From NCBI GenBank assembly GCA_037975125.1, contig CM075853.1:72766109-72830108 (forward strand): DNA of 64,000 nt. The letters are read 5' to 3'. This DNA comes from Latrodectus hesperus (lineage: Eukaryota; Arthropoda; Arachnida; Araneae; Theridiidae). A program made the translations under genes and the position numbers. Position 1 is the first letter of the stretch. Each line of letters opens with the position of its first letter. Shown here in pieces: positions 29,607-42,724 of this stretch. The notes beneath the pieces were generated by a model. It saw only the letters and a program-made list of their open reading frames with translations, was not told the origin of the DNA and did no database searches.

Positions 29607-31019
29607 TATTCATTTAAGTTATTTTTTATATTAAAATTATTCATATCATTTAATGCATTGCCATACAATGTTACATTTGAAAAACCATTTTTCTTTATGT
29701 TTTCTATATTCTTAAATTTGATAATGATGCATATTTTATTTCAATTTTCAAATTTTATTAATTTTTAACATTTAAACTGGTTAATTTGATGTATTTTGCT
29801 GCAGTATATAAGTAAACTTATCAAGTTTTGTGATATAATGATTAGCTAAATCTGTTCATATTTATACATCAAATTCTTATACATTAAATTCTTATCATTA
29901 ATATTAATTTCTCATGTAATCATTCTTAAATTTATTAATTTATTGCAGAGAGTATGAACATATATCTTTTAATGCCTTACTAAATGATATCGTCATGTTG
30001 AAATATTTTATTTTATAGATGAATAACGTATCTAATACAAATTAATTATGTTTTACAGTAAATTTAACAAAAACAAACTTTGTTCTTAACTATTTAAACA
30101 TTGGTGCTCTTTACATAGAGTTCAAATTATTTTCCTCACTCAAAGCATTTTCTTTTTCATAAGAATATGAAATGATAGGAATAGTTTAAAGGAGATTTTT
30201 CAAAGTATTTTGGGAGCGTTATATAAAAATTATCATTTTAGCCTTTAAATGCATTAAACACTAAAGTGATACTGTTTTTATCTCAATCTAAAATAATTCC
30301 AGAAATTTCCTTTGGAAAAAACCAAGCAAGGCAATTCCCATTCAAAAAAAGTGGAAATTTGAAACACATCATATAATAAAATTTTACAAAGAGTGAGTCC
30401 GTATTAACTTATATAGTGTAACAATCACTGTTACTGTTACATCTGTGTTAATTTCAATAGTTATTAAATATAAGTATCCGTAATATTGTAGTTTATGCGA
30501 GCATTTTTCGGAAAGCAATCATACGAACGGTCATTTATTTAAATATAATTAATAATTGATAAAGAAATTCTTCTGTCTAAAAATTAGCAAGTGATACATT
30601 TATTATAGTCATTATTATTAAAAACTAACAGCAACACATGGTTGTCTTCTTTGTGGATATGACCGTAATTTGTTGTAGAAGCTATGAAATAAATGATTTT
30701 TTTTTAATTTCATTTAATAAATGTTCAATAAAAACATTGAAAATTTCCAAATCATCTAAAAAATTGGATGATTATTGAAGCTAATTGATTTGATAAAGTA
30801 AAATTGAACAACATCATACATACCTTACAAATATTTTTCGATCTTCTTTTGCTTTGCCTATAGAAACATTCTACGTGGTGTTGTGACTGGCGGTTAATTT
30901 TCGGTGTCAATTCTGTGTTTTGTTTCCATTGTAAAATTCATAGATTTTGATGAAGTTGAGAAAATATTGTGAAATTCTTCAATAAGAGTGATATCAGCAA
31001 TATTTTGTGCGTTTTCAAG
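29607..31019. other. AT-rich intergenic sequence, nothing recognised
   Basis: I see no supported gene. Confidence 0.4.
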
Positions 31020-31490
31020 TTTTGCTTACCAAATTAATTCGTCCGTCAAGCTTTTCAGGTACTTAATTCAAATATTTCCAGCCTCCTTCTCGATGCTCGT
31101 GACAGATGTGTATTTCACAAATCTTTCATCTTTTCTGATCTCTACTCTTCATTGACACAAACAACTCCGACAGACTTTACATTTTGAGAGATATTCACGA
31201 GGGCAACTCTGACCAAAACATCTTTTAGTTGGAAATGGAGTAAGGGAAATTAATCATTTCAAATATGAAACCTAGTTTGTACATGGAAGATTGATATATT
31301 CTGATCGAGTTAAAAGAATAATATTGTATTATTCCAGACTATGTTTTTCTATTTGTTCAAAATTCTTCACATTTTACATCGCACAATGGAAGTTTTTCTT
31401 TGTCAATTGGAAGTTTATTTCAGTCCAAATCAATAAATTAAATTTCTTCAAGAAGTCTAGTCCGAGTATACACTTGTAGGTTGTATTTCA
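31020..31490 (-). pseudogene. Gypsy-type protease/pol linker relic
   Basis: The minus strand reads CILGLDFLKKFNLL (about 31438-31480), the second conserved motif of Ty3/Gypsy aspartic protease. Further along comes VRVALVNISQNVKSV (about 31190-31230), matching the R-V-N-rich segment between protease and reverse transcriptase. Stops and frame changes abound. The DTG motif, gag and RT are not seen. Confidence 0.5.
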
Positions 31491-31556
31491 GCATACAAAA
31501 ACAATGTTTTAAGATGATAATACTAAAGGTGTATACAGACCCACCCGAACAACAGT

Positions 31557-31960
31557 TGTTACGAATTCATCTCCTTAGTTATGAGATGCAGAAATAAAAG
31601 TAAGTTTATTCTAAACAAAAACAATATTTTCACAGATAACCACCAGTCACAAATAGACAACGATTACTTCTGCTTGAAGTAATTACACAAGCTAAAAAAC
31701 GCATTAAGTTTCTATAATGCAAAAGCTAAACAACAACTTTCAGATTTGGGGACTCAGGAATCTGACTCCTTGCTTCACCTTCAAGCAGCTTTCATCTAAC
31801 TTGCAATTCCTAGAACTTTTCTCCCTGAATATTTCTTGAACATTTCGAAAGTGAGATTATGTAATTCAGTTCCTATTGGTCCTATCGACTATGAACTTCA
31901 AAAATGCTAACCTATATATTGGCATAAAAAAATTTCGCTATGTCTCAAAAATTATCCTTA
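31557..31960 (-). mobile_element. Probable decayed LTR of the Gypsy relic
   Basis: On the minus strand this ends ...GAATTCGTAACA, followed by ACTGTTGTTCGGGTGGG, which resembles a worn PBS. An AATAAAC poly(A)-signal-like site (about 31603-31611) is placed as in the intact Gypsy LTR of this window. The segment is of intermediate GC. The outer boundary near 31960 is a guess. Confidence 0.3.
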
Positions 31961-31969
31961 AATGCCGTC

Positions 31970-33284
31970 AAGCTACTTAGATTTTTATGAATTTATTTCT
32001 TGGCTCTGAAAACCTTTATTTTCACAAAATAAACGCTCTTTAGACAATAATTTTATAAAACAAACGATAGTACCCAATAAAATAAATAATTAAACAAAAA
32101 TATGAAGAATTCATACATATATTTACAGAGTTACAGTTTTCGTATATAACAATTTTTCTTCATTAAAAAATTGTTTTTTTGGTTTAAAATTGCAGAATTT
32201 TTCAGTAATTAATATAAATATAACCTTTAATAAATAAGCCCATTAAATTTAATTTGAAAAACTTTGTTATAACAAAATATGATTTAAGACAGTTTATTTA
32301 ATTTCACATTTAAGAAAAATCTCAAAGAAAACACATAATATTATAATAAAATCTTTACTTCATATCCGTGGCATTGTATTGGTATACACAGTTTTCAATA
32401 TATTTTTACAGAGAAACAATTAAACTATTAATAAATTTGAGTAATAAAAAAATCACAAAATTTCATTTCAGGAATGAATTACTTATATAAGTGAATTTAT
32501 AAATATAATGTATTTTCATATATACAAAACAAATGTTCCATGCATGCAGAAACAATTTCAATAGTTAACTAAGCTAAGAAACCACATTTAAAATAATATA
32601 ATTAAGAACTTTATTGAAAGAAAATCAATGACATATAATTTTTGTAAATATATATATATATACAAAGGAACTAAGAAATATAAATTGGAATTACAAACGA
32701 TTGTATGGGATCAAAAGATATTTCTGGCCTTCCATGAAACTCTTGATAATTATTATCATTAATTAATATTGGAGCCTTAATTGTTACATATAAAAATTGT
32801 ATAGTGAAATTAACATTTTTATTTATATTTAAAGTAGACGCATATATTCTATATAAACAGAATCAACTTCAAAATTTCGCTATATTAAAAATGTTTTTAA
32901 CAAATAATATGATAATTTAATTATTGAACAAAAATTAAGGTTATATAAATTTTTGAAAATATTAATACATTAAATAATAATTAAACAGATTATGAGCAGA
33001 TTACTACAACAGATTATGAATAAATAATTTCGAATGAACAATACTTAAGCAGAACACGAAATCTTGCTTACCTGTGAAATGTTATTTTCTTTAATTTCTT
33101 GGTTCTCCTGATTGAGTATTCATATGCTGCACAGATCCCATTTCTTCTAGTAATTTCAACAGATAAAATGATATGGCTCAGGATAGTGAAATGTTAAATA
33201 AATTATATAATAAAAGGAAGAAATAAAATTCTCTAAAGTTATGAAATACGACATAAGTGCATTTCCTGTCCAACCAAGATAGCT
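31970..33284. other. AT-rich intergenic sequence, nothing recognised
   Basis: An open minus-strand stretch ending at a GTAAGC donor (about 33070-33180) was considered as an exon and not accepted. Confidence 0.4.
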
Positions 33285-33314
33285 TCCTAGCTGTATGTAT
33301 ACATACAGCTAGGA
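33285..33314. repeat. Perfect 30-bp palindrome
   Basis: CCTAGCTGTATGTA is followed immediately by its exact complement with no loop, centred at 33299/33300. Confidence 0.95.
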
Positions 33315-33388
33315 GTAGCCTTGCTCTACGAGTCGATATTTCATTCCTAACATGGAACTTTCCCCTCCCTTACTGCAAACTCTATGTA

Positions 33389-33595
33389 GTGGCTTATCTT
33401 AGCATATCCTATATTAAGGAAAATTTGGTTTCCATTATAGGAACAATATGGCTTATCTTAGTATGCTTAGTATTAGTGAAAACTTGGTGCTCTTATTATA
33501 AATCTGATACTGGGTTTATTTCCGATATATACATTGACTAAAACTTGGCCTCCATTATTGATCTAATACTGACCAAAATTGCAAATATATTTTCT
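33389..33595 (+). repeat. Degenerate tandem repeat, about 55-80-bp units
   Basis: Three units share GGCTTATCTTAG, CTTGG/TTTGG and CCATTAT-type blocks. They are diverged and adjacent to the palindrome at 33285. Confidence 0.45.
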
Positions 33596-34430
33596 ACTCC
33601 TCTCTTTCACACATATTTCTAATTTTACTACTTGTTTCATTTGCTTGAAGTTAGGCTTAAAAACGACATGTTTTCGAGTGATATGATTTTATATCACACT
33701 TTAAATCATATTAAAATACATAATATAATCCAAAATAAGTTGATATGATGAAAAATGCTTTGTTCTCAAGAACTTTATTTTTCATTTATGAAGAATCTAA
33801 GTATAATCACAAATAAAGTTAATCCGTATTACAGTAAACTTTTTATATATAACTACTGTGAATTTAATCAAGATCTGACTTTAATCCATATCGGAAATTA
33901 TTCTATAGCGAAATAATTCAAATCTTTGTTTTCAAAAAATTCTTCAATACTCATTTTTTTTAAAGGAAAAATAACCAAAAATAGTTGTACATTAGATCAT
34001 TAAACATTTATAATCGAAATAAGGTTTATAATAAAAATTTTTTTGAACGATTACATTTTAAATCGATATTTACTGAAGTTCCTGCCTTGCTTAACCAATG
34101 TATTCAATATTCAACAATACCAAGGAAAGTAATGATCAAACCTGTATGTCCATCGCAACTAACGTTTTATGTCGCGATCTGTTTAATTACATTTCTGTGA
34201 TTGATCTGTGAAAACAATTAAAAAGTGAATCAGATATTTCTGATATGTGTTTAATTATCCATTTTATTGAGTCTTCATATTTAAAGTGTGATCATAATGA
34301 ATGAATTCACTATTTTCAAAATTTGACAGGAGTGTGTTTCTGCGGTTGTTTATATCCACGTTGTTATGAAGATGCTTCACATTCCAGCCGGTTAAAGTGG
34401 CAGATTTGCTTTCCTTTTAGTTCTCCCGTT

Positions 34431-34517
34431 ATGTTTTCTCTTACCAAACGCAAAAAGTTTTATTCTGATCAGGATGAATTTTATTTAGAAATGATGAATG
34501 ATCCTTATAAAAAAAGG
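34431..34517 (+). CDS. Candidate first coding exon of an unidentified gene
   Basis: ATG at 34431 opens MFSLTKRKKFYSDQDEFYLE and reaches MMNDPYKKR before donor-like sites (AAAG|GTTGGT at 34517, TTG|GTATAA at 34521). The frame then stops at 34524. It is preceded by a region of higher GC (34.33-34.43 kb) that looks like a 5' UTR or a pyrimidine-rich acceptor (TTTCCTTTTAG at 34410-34420). Composition and charge pattern look protein-like. I do not recognise the family and found no matching downstream exon. Confidence 0.35.
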
Positions 34518-34529
34518 TTGGTATAATTT

Positions 34530-37500
34530 TTTAGTATTTAAATAGTTATTTATATTTAATATAAAAATTAGAAAAGTTCAAAAGTATTTAAGTTAGCTCT
34601 TTGAAAAAGATGTCGGTGTAATAATACCAAGTTACATTTTTTTTATACATTTTATAAAGTAAATGAACTTTAAAATATATCATTAAATTGATTTTTAATT
34701 AATGGATGAATCCTATTTGATTTCATTTTTCACAATGACTTTAGCAAGGATAAACGCCATAATTTTTCTAATTTAAAGTGATTTATGTATAGTTATTAAA
34801 TGAAACATTGTATTTTAAAGTGCAATGTATGTATTATTTTTAATAAACTTATGTATTAATTTTTAAAAAAGTATCCGAAATAGCAAGGAAACCTACTCTT
34901 TAGTTTGTACTGAAATATAATAAATTTTTGTTATTTTGAATTTGTGTGTTATTGGAAATGGAACATTAACTTTGGAATTATTGTGTAATACATTTTTTAA
35001 ATAAAAATTAATGGATACTATAATTTATACGTATTTATTTCTAGTACTGATTACATTGAAGAAATTATGTATTTTTATTGTTACAAAATATTTGAAATAG
35101 AAATGAAACAATTAATAACCTTCTAATGTTTGGAAATGTGAAACTTGATTCCTATCATTAGAATTCAGATGAAAACATTGTTTACTTTTTCATTGGTTTT
35201 AACTGATCATGATTCTTAGTTGTCATGTTTACATGTTTGTTTAATTTAAAGCAAAATAAAACATGAAAAACTATAAATATAACAATTCAGTTTTACTTCT
35301 CTGACAGTTAATCAATCAGTTAATGGTGTCTTATACACTAAACAGTTGTATTAATTCTAGAAAGAACTTATTTTGTTGTCTGTTTCCCTGAAACTTGTAA
35401 TGTCTCAAAATCATTGGTTTAAATTAATGTTCAATTCTAGAAATATGAAATCTGAGAAATAGTATTATTAAGTGACACTAAGCCATAAAGAAAATATTAA
35501 TTTATTAAATTTAATGTATTGATTAATTGCTAAAAGTTTAATTTTAAGGAAAACTTTGAAATAACTGCTGTGAAAATAGTGAGATTGATATTGAAAATCC
35601 CCTGCATACGACATTAGTTGTGTCTCCCAATAATCTGTTTCAAAACTGCAATAATCCTAAAATATTTGTAAATCTTGTAATAATAAATAAAATACTATAA
35701 AAAATTTAAAAACATGAATGGAACTAATCAGTTTATTAGTTTATTGATTTACATATTCTGCATTGTTGCTAATTTTGAGCACAAAATGCTGTTATTCTTA
35801 TAAAATATTCATTTAGGAATTATCAGAAAAATGCCTGAAGATTTTTCTGCAAATTTCTAATATTTTTGTGTGTATGTATTTATTATCTGACTTTTTATAA
35901 AATAGAAGCTCCTATAACAAATCTTGAATAACAAGTAACACTGAATTTTTAATATTTATAAATATTTTATTTTACCTCAAATTATAATTTATTCACATTT
36001 TAATAGAAATTTGCATTGTTCTTTTTCTGAAAATGTTAGTTAAAAGATTTTAATATTTAAAGATTAAATATGAATACTTTGTCAAGATTGTCTGAGCCAA
36101 AATCATTATGTTTGTCAAGTTTATGTGATCAGTGGAATAATGTATATGAATCTAATAATAAATATACATTCAAATTGTTAATTTATAAAGCATGTATTTT
36201 TCATTATTTTTAAACATTTTATGTTGACTAGTTGATATTTTTAAGAATTTTGTTTCTATGTACATCTTATTAAAAGGTTTTATTCCTCATCATTCATTCC
36301 TATGAAATCCATAAACTATAAAATTTTGAAAAGAAATGGAACAAGAAGAAATACAAAGCATCTTCATTATTTTACTATCATTCAACTCATTTTTTAAACA
36401 AATAAAGTTTTTTTTTTAAATTTTATGATTTTTCATGATTTAAATTAAATTAAGATGTAAATTTTTTGTATATAATGTATAATTTAAAGAAAATTTTGTG
36501 CACACATAGGTAAAAAATGAACAGCAAGAAAACTTTTGAGTGGAAATTGTCTTTTATTTCAAAATTTGTGAGACTAAAATGTAACACGAAGAAAAAAATA
36601 CTGTAAATATTTTAATAACTGTAAATAATATAGGGGGAAAATATCAATTTTCTTCCTAAAAGCTACTCTTTTTTTACACTGGAAGTGAAAGTAGTTGCGT
36701 GATTATGCTGTAATGGTGACTTAATAAATTCATTTTTGAAAAACTTTACTTATCTAAATATTAAATTTAAACCTGATAAATAAAGATCATCAATATATAT
36801 CTTAGAAATAATAATATTTTTTTAAAAAAATGAAGCATTAAAACAGAAAGTGAAACATAAGAAAAATTATCATGAAACATTAAAAAATATAAATATTTTT
36901 CTTTTTCAAATTCATTTCCGAAATTAGTTCAAAAACAAATGTGAATAAGAAAAATACGGGATAACTGTAATACTAAGAATAATAGAAATAACTAAGAATA
37001 CCTCGGTATTTTTAAACAATATTTTGAGCTACAGACATTATTAATCATAGCAATTTTAACAAATACTGAAAAAAATAAATGCAGAACACAAAAATGATTA
37101 TTTGAAGTTATGAAAAAGAGCAATACAACCTGGAATTTAAGTATCCAAAATATTTTTTGGATTGCAAGCAAATTGTATAACAATTTTAAAAAAATTCTTA
37201 CGAAGTTTCCTCCCAAAAATTTCTAATAAAATGCGAAAGTGAAACTAAAGGTTCTAAATCTCGTCGCGATGACATAAACACTAGGATTATCAAAATTGAA
37301 TTTTCAACATAATTCCTATTGGTCTTCATCTGTATGATGTAATAAAAACCAGGTTGCCTGATAAAAAAGAAAATCTGCCAAAAAATCACCAAACTTAGAA
37401 TTAAGCATCCTGGATTATATGGCATCTGTGCTGACTACATTTGCTTAGATGCAGCTGAACAGGAACAGTCATATAGCTTTTGTTCGAAAGGATGTTGAAT

Positions 37501-40500
37501 ACTTTTATGTTTAGATATAACTTTTAATTTTCTTCTGATTTACATTAATATTTTTGGTTTAAAATATTTATAAATTTTCTCACTTAAATTGTATGTAGTA
37601 TTAATAGTCTAGATACTATTAGAGATGAATTAAATTTTTATGAACAAAATAATAATTTCTTTTAATCTGTTTGGTTTGTTTATATTGTTCTGAGATGAAA
37701 TAGATTTCAAGTGAATTGGGTAGATTTTTTAAAATTAATTTAATAGTGAATCCTATATTCTCAGTCAAACTAATTTCTATGTTTTAAAACAATTGTGATT
37801 ATTTCCAATATTTATTTTCGTTAACATTGTAATTGGATTTGTGTTATCATTCTTATTCAATGTAAAAGTTAAATAAATACCTACATTTTAAGTTGAATAT
37901 CTGTTTTATGAATTTTTTATAACTGCATGTTTTTTGATAAGAATCCAATAAAGTACAAAATCAAATGAAAGTGAATATTCAGAAGGTAGGCAAGGCTGCT
38001 TATTTAAAAATAATCTTTAAGAAGATTGATATTAATAAAAATTGAATTAAAAAATTTTATTATAAAATATATTCTACTTTACTTCTACAATGCATTTAAT
38101 CTCACTACATTTAAAACATAAATATTTTACTTAGAACTTTTCATGTTTAAAACAAACTCCTGCATCATTCAGTATTTCTTAAGTCTCTCTTATCTTTGAT
38201 TTATAAATTCTGTCTTAGGAACAAAAATTAACGTGAACTGTTTTTTGTATTTTCTTTTAAACAAAGTCATAATAAAGAAATAAGAAATAATTTGGAACAA
38301 AAATTGCTTAATTCATTAAAGCTTGAACAATAATTTTACTACAAAATTTAATTTTATTGAGCTTACATTAATGTCAAAAACTTTAATGTTTATTTGGCCA
38401 AAATTGATCCACAGTTACAAAGCACTTAAAAAAATTTATGTTAAGATTTTAAGCGTATTCCAATTTTACATTAAAAGTATTCTAAAGGCATTTTACTTGA
38501 AAAAAATGTAAATTGACTAAATAAATTTTGAATTACATACCATTTGGTATGCTATTTTTTAATTAAATAAAAATATAATTAATAATATATGAGATTCAAA
38601 TATTATTTTAGAAAAGTTCCCTAAATTAGTCTCCTAATGTCTAAGTCGGATAAATTTTCTTAGCTTTACTCAGTAACAGTTGTTTTTTTAATGAAACCTT
38701 CATGCAAAATTACATAGATATAATTTTTTTCTGCAAAATCATTCCAAGCATTCATTAAAAATATTTGTACTTGAGGACTAACCTGGAAGTTAGATTTGCC
38801 AAGAAAATTTACATAAAAATTAATTTAGAAAATTCAGGTTTTCAATAGCAGCAGATCATTTAGTCATCCATAATGAAAGGGATAATATTCTCCAATAAAA
38901 ACTTCAATCTGGGTTTGTCAATCTTAAAATAAAAATAATCTAAAAACAATCACATTATAAAAAATTAATACCAACAAAAAATGAGTTCTCAATAAAGAAA
39001 TTTTTCACTATTTTAATTTGTTAATTAGAGTTTAAATTATCATTGCATTTATGGTATCATAATAGTGAACAGCCATTGGTTCATAAAACCCTGAGAATTC
39101 GTAAATTAGAAGAAATCTTAAAAATTAGCATGAACTGTTTTGTCTAATTTCACTGTTCAAATCTGAACTGACATTAAGGATCATAAAATTTTTAATATTA
39201 AATAATATTTCTTCTAAAATGAAAATAAAATGCAATCAATTTTCAGTTAAAATTAATCTGTGATTTTAATTAATCTGTGTCTTTAAATATAATCCATGCT
39301 AACAAGGGAAAATCTGAAGCAATATCAATCATGTTTGTTACGTTATTAATGATATTAAATGTCAAATTTCTGCTTGGATTTCTGAGATAAATAGTGGTAC
39401 ATATTGATGTTTATTCTGAGTAAAGTTGCTGTTTACAGGAAAATACTAAGATGTAATTATGCCTTAATTGGTTGAGCTCGATATTTATCAATGTCTGAGA
39501 TTAATTCCATTCATAGTTTTTGTAATCATAATGTTGATTGGCTCTACTGTTATAATATTTAAACTCAAATATGAGCATAAATTTATTGTGGATATAAGAC
39601 ACCCCATGCCCCTCCCCTCAGATAAATTGTGAAAATGAGGTTATATTATAATGATCAAGAACAATTGAAACTAATGACAAATCCATAGTTTTATCATTCA
39701 GTCAGACACGTAGCAAGTTTTATTCAAGTCAGATTTCCATTGATGTTTGCAATGAGATTGATAAAAGATAAAAATGACCAAAATGTTATTAGAATTGAAT
39801 CCACTGTATTCAGGACTATGAGAATGAGCAGGGATAGTTGTAAAAATATTTAAACTCAAGTAAAAGGTATTTAAATTAAAACGCATACAATTGTAAGAAA
39901 ATATATCTTTTTCATTTTGATTTTTCAAATAATGCTATTATATCTTTTAAAGACTAAAAGTTTCTTTTTAAATAGAATATATTCCTTGTTTTCTGGCCAA
40001 AACAGTGCAGAGTAAATAAGTACTCTAATACAGATAAGTTTATTATCTGTATTTTCTGTAAAGTAGGTTAGTGATACTGCGTTACTTTACATGTGATATC
40101 ACACTTTTGTTTCACGCTGTATTAATCTCATTTATATTTAGATTTCCTTTATAACATGGTTATTTTTCAGAAAGTTGGCTAACATAATGCAAAATGAAAG
40201 TACTACTTTTTATCTATTATTCTTATGTACTGTTGATATTTGCATTTTTTAGCCATAAAAATATTGCACTGAATCTTGTATGTATGTGATGCACACAAGA
40301 CAAAATAAATTGGTTGCAAATGATAGGAGCATCTTATGGCTAAATTTTAACCATTTGTATTAAATCTGCAATTTTTCAATGTTTATTTTCTTACTAAAGG
40401 GGAATAAACCTGTTTTCGAAACATCTTACTGGTCCATGGTTTCTAAAGTAGCATTAGTGATCATTCTTGTTGTACATAAGTAGCTTGGATCAAATAAAAA

Positions 40501-42030
40501 TTAATATTTTCCATTTTCTCTCCATAAAATTTTGTTTAAGTATTTTTTCCTATATAGAAAATAGTTCTTTTCAAAATAAATTGTACATATATTACTTTTG
40601 AAATTATTTTGAAAATATAAAATTTTTTTAGTTCTATGTTTTATTTCAATATTACTGGGGTTAATTTTCTATAGGTGTACTATCTTTATTTAAATTCAGT
40701 ATGAAATATTTATTATGATATTAATGGAAAGGATAAAAAATGTATGTGAAGAAGTTTACTTTAAATAGTGTTTGTTTCTCTATTCTGTATAAAGTTCACT
40801 AGTATGTGTGTTCATTTTTGTATCCAATTTTTTTAATCTTTTTATTTCAATCATTGTTATTTAAGTATGTATACATCTGTACATTCTTTATTAAAAAAAA
40901 TTATTAATCCTTAGCTTTTTAATTTACTCTTTTTGTATAAAATTAGTTCTGAATTCAAATTGGAAGCAAGAAAGAATTTTAATATTTATAGTTCATATCA
41001 TATAATTCTCACAAATTTTTATCTTTCTTATTAATTCTCTGTTCGCACTCCACTTTTGAACGCGTTTAAGTCTAGAATATACTTTTTCACAGTGCGATGG
41101 AAATTTGTGATTGAAGTAAATCGATTTGGGATTTAAGTAAGTATATTTTTTTTCTGACTGACACTGATTTAACTGAAATTGTTTGGCGACCAGATTTAAA
41201 TAAGTTTCAACTAATTTAGCACAATCTTCTTTTCTTCTAACATTATCTGTGTTTGTTACGATATCTGATGCAATTTAAAATAAGTACTTGAAAAACATAA
41301 TTAAAAAAAAAAAAAAAAACCGGTGAGACAGTATTATAAAGTAGTAACCAAGCATCGCAAAATTGTGGTAGGTTTGAGTAACATCATTCTTTTTAGTTTC
41401 GTATTTATTTGAAATACTGAAATCGCAATTATCGTTATTTTGGTCCATAAATATTTAAGTTACAAGAAAATTCTAAATATGTATAATTTATAATATTAGC
41501 AAGAAATAATTAAATTTTAGAACCAAAATAAAAAAATTTAAATCAATTTCTAGAATAAGGAAGTGCGGACCCTGTTTTCCGCGTGATATTAAGACTTTAA
41601 ATTGATTAAAATGCAATGATAAAAGAGATTCTCTCCACTTTCTTTTTTTTCAGTAGATATATTTAAAAAGTTTTCTTTTGGTACATTTTTAAATCACTAG
41701 AGATGTGAGTGGAGTTTTTCAATTGGCAAGCGAAAATACTTCACATTTCTTATTATTAGAATGAAATTAATAGCTCTTTTGTTCTATTTCTGAAAACACT
41801 ATTTGAATGAGTTGATTAACTATTTAGGTTCGATTACTAACTTTGATTTGAATGTTTGTAATAATCGGGAATATAAATTTTTTAAGACTTAATTCGGACT
41901 AAATGAGCGCATGCTCAAAAAGTAACTTGAATATTAAACACAGATCAAAATGCCATGTAATGGTTACTGAATATTAAAATTTCATTCAACTTCAGTGCTG
42001 TAGTAAGAAAAGTTATTTGCCTGACCAATA
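34530..42030. other. 7.5 kb of AT-rich sequence without a recognised gene
   Basis: It contains only ORFs under 80 codons without recognisable motifs. It could be intron of the gene starting near 34.43 kb. A strong donor-like site (TTTAA|GTAAGTATAT) near 41137 follows a GC-richer 100 bp and could end a non-coding exon. An A17 tract lies at 41303-41319. Confidence 0.4.
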
Positions 42031-42035
42031 AAAAA

Positions 42036-42114
42036 GTGACAGTAGGCATGATCATAACAATCATTATTTAGTTTACGCTAAATGATTGTTATGATCATTC
42101 ATGCCTACTGTCAC
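42036..42114. repeat. Precursor-like hairpin, about 35-bp arms
   Basis: GTGACAGTAGGCATG starts the left arm and its complement ends the right arm. ATCATAACAATCATT also pairs. The arms differ by a 4-nt insertion and small loop-side differences, with a loop of about 8-10 nt. The 79-nt size is that of a pre-miRNA or a tiny foldback element. Confidence 0.85.
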
Positions 42115-42439
42115 TTCTAATTTTCGATGCAAGATAACGAATACTTGGTATCTCAATTACCATTGAAAGAAAATATTTTAGTTAACGATAATATTTGGAA
42201 GTTTGAATCGTTACGAAGCAAATAAATAGAATTAGCTTCTAAAGGATTTTTATTTTTTACATATTTTAATGGAAAGGTATAATAGAGAAAACCCCATTTT
42301 ATTTATTACGTATTTATCAATACTGTAGATTTCGTGTGATACCTAAATCGGAATCCTTTTGAATAGATCAATTTTGAGACTTATAATAGAGATTTTTAAA
42401 AAAATAATATTTGTAAATTTTATCGTTGAGAAAAATCTA

Positions 42440-42720
42440 AGGCTACGAGATTTGATTTAGTTTTGGATTCTTCGTTTCTTTCTCGCGAGGTGAAGCTGTT
42501 CCTGTTGGCCGCCCTCGAGGTAGACAAGTGGCAGCGGTATGCCAAGCACGTAGATTCGCGCGCCCTCTCGCATTCAGCTCCCCCTTTTGTGATTCCCCCG
42601 TTAGGGGAGCAGCTACAAATACACCGTGATGGTTTTTTAATATTGCTCATTTAGGCTCAGTTACGGAATTGAGACCACAGCTCTCTTTATTCAGCGTGCA
42701 TGGTATGCGGGGAATGTGAC
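42440..42720. promoter_or_regulatory. GC-rich island, candidate promoter or exon
   Basis: About 280 bp of clearly elevated GC with several CpGs (TCGCGAGG, GATTCGCGCGCCCTCTCGC). Overlapping open frames exist on both strands (42463-42654 plus, 63 codons; 42420-42650 minus, 76 codons), but neither has recognisable motifs. Composition rather than coding evidence makes this stand out. It may be a promoter, a conserved exon or an ancient insert. Confidence 0.3.
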
Positions 42721-42724
42721 AGTC

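Noticed and set aside
33068..33180. Minus-strand open stretch ending at a GTAAGC donor (TRRNGICAAYEYSIRRTKK)
   Set aside because: About 38 codons without a stop and with a donor, but weak acceptors, no recognised family and no matching neighbour exon; chance is a sufficient explanation.
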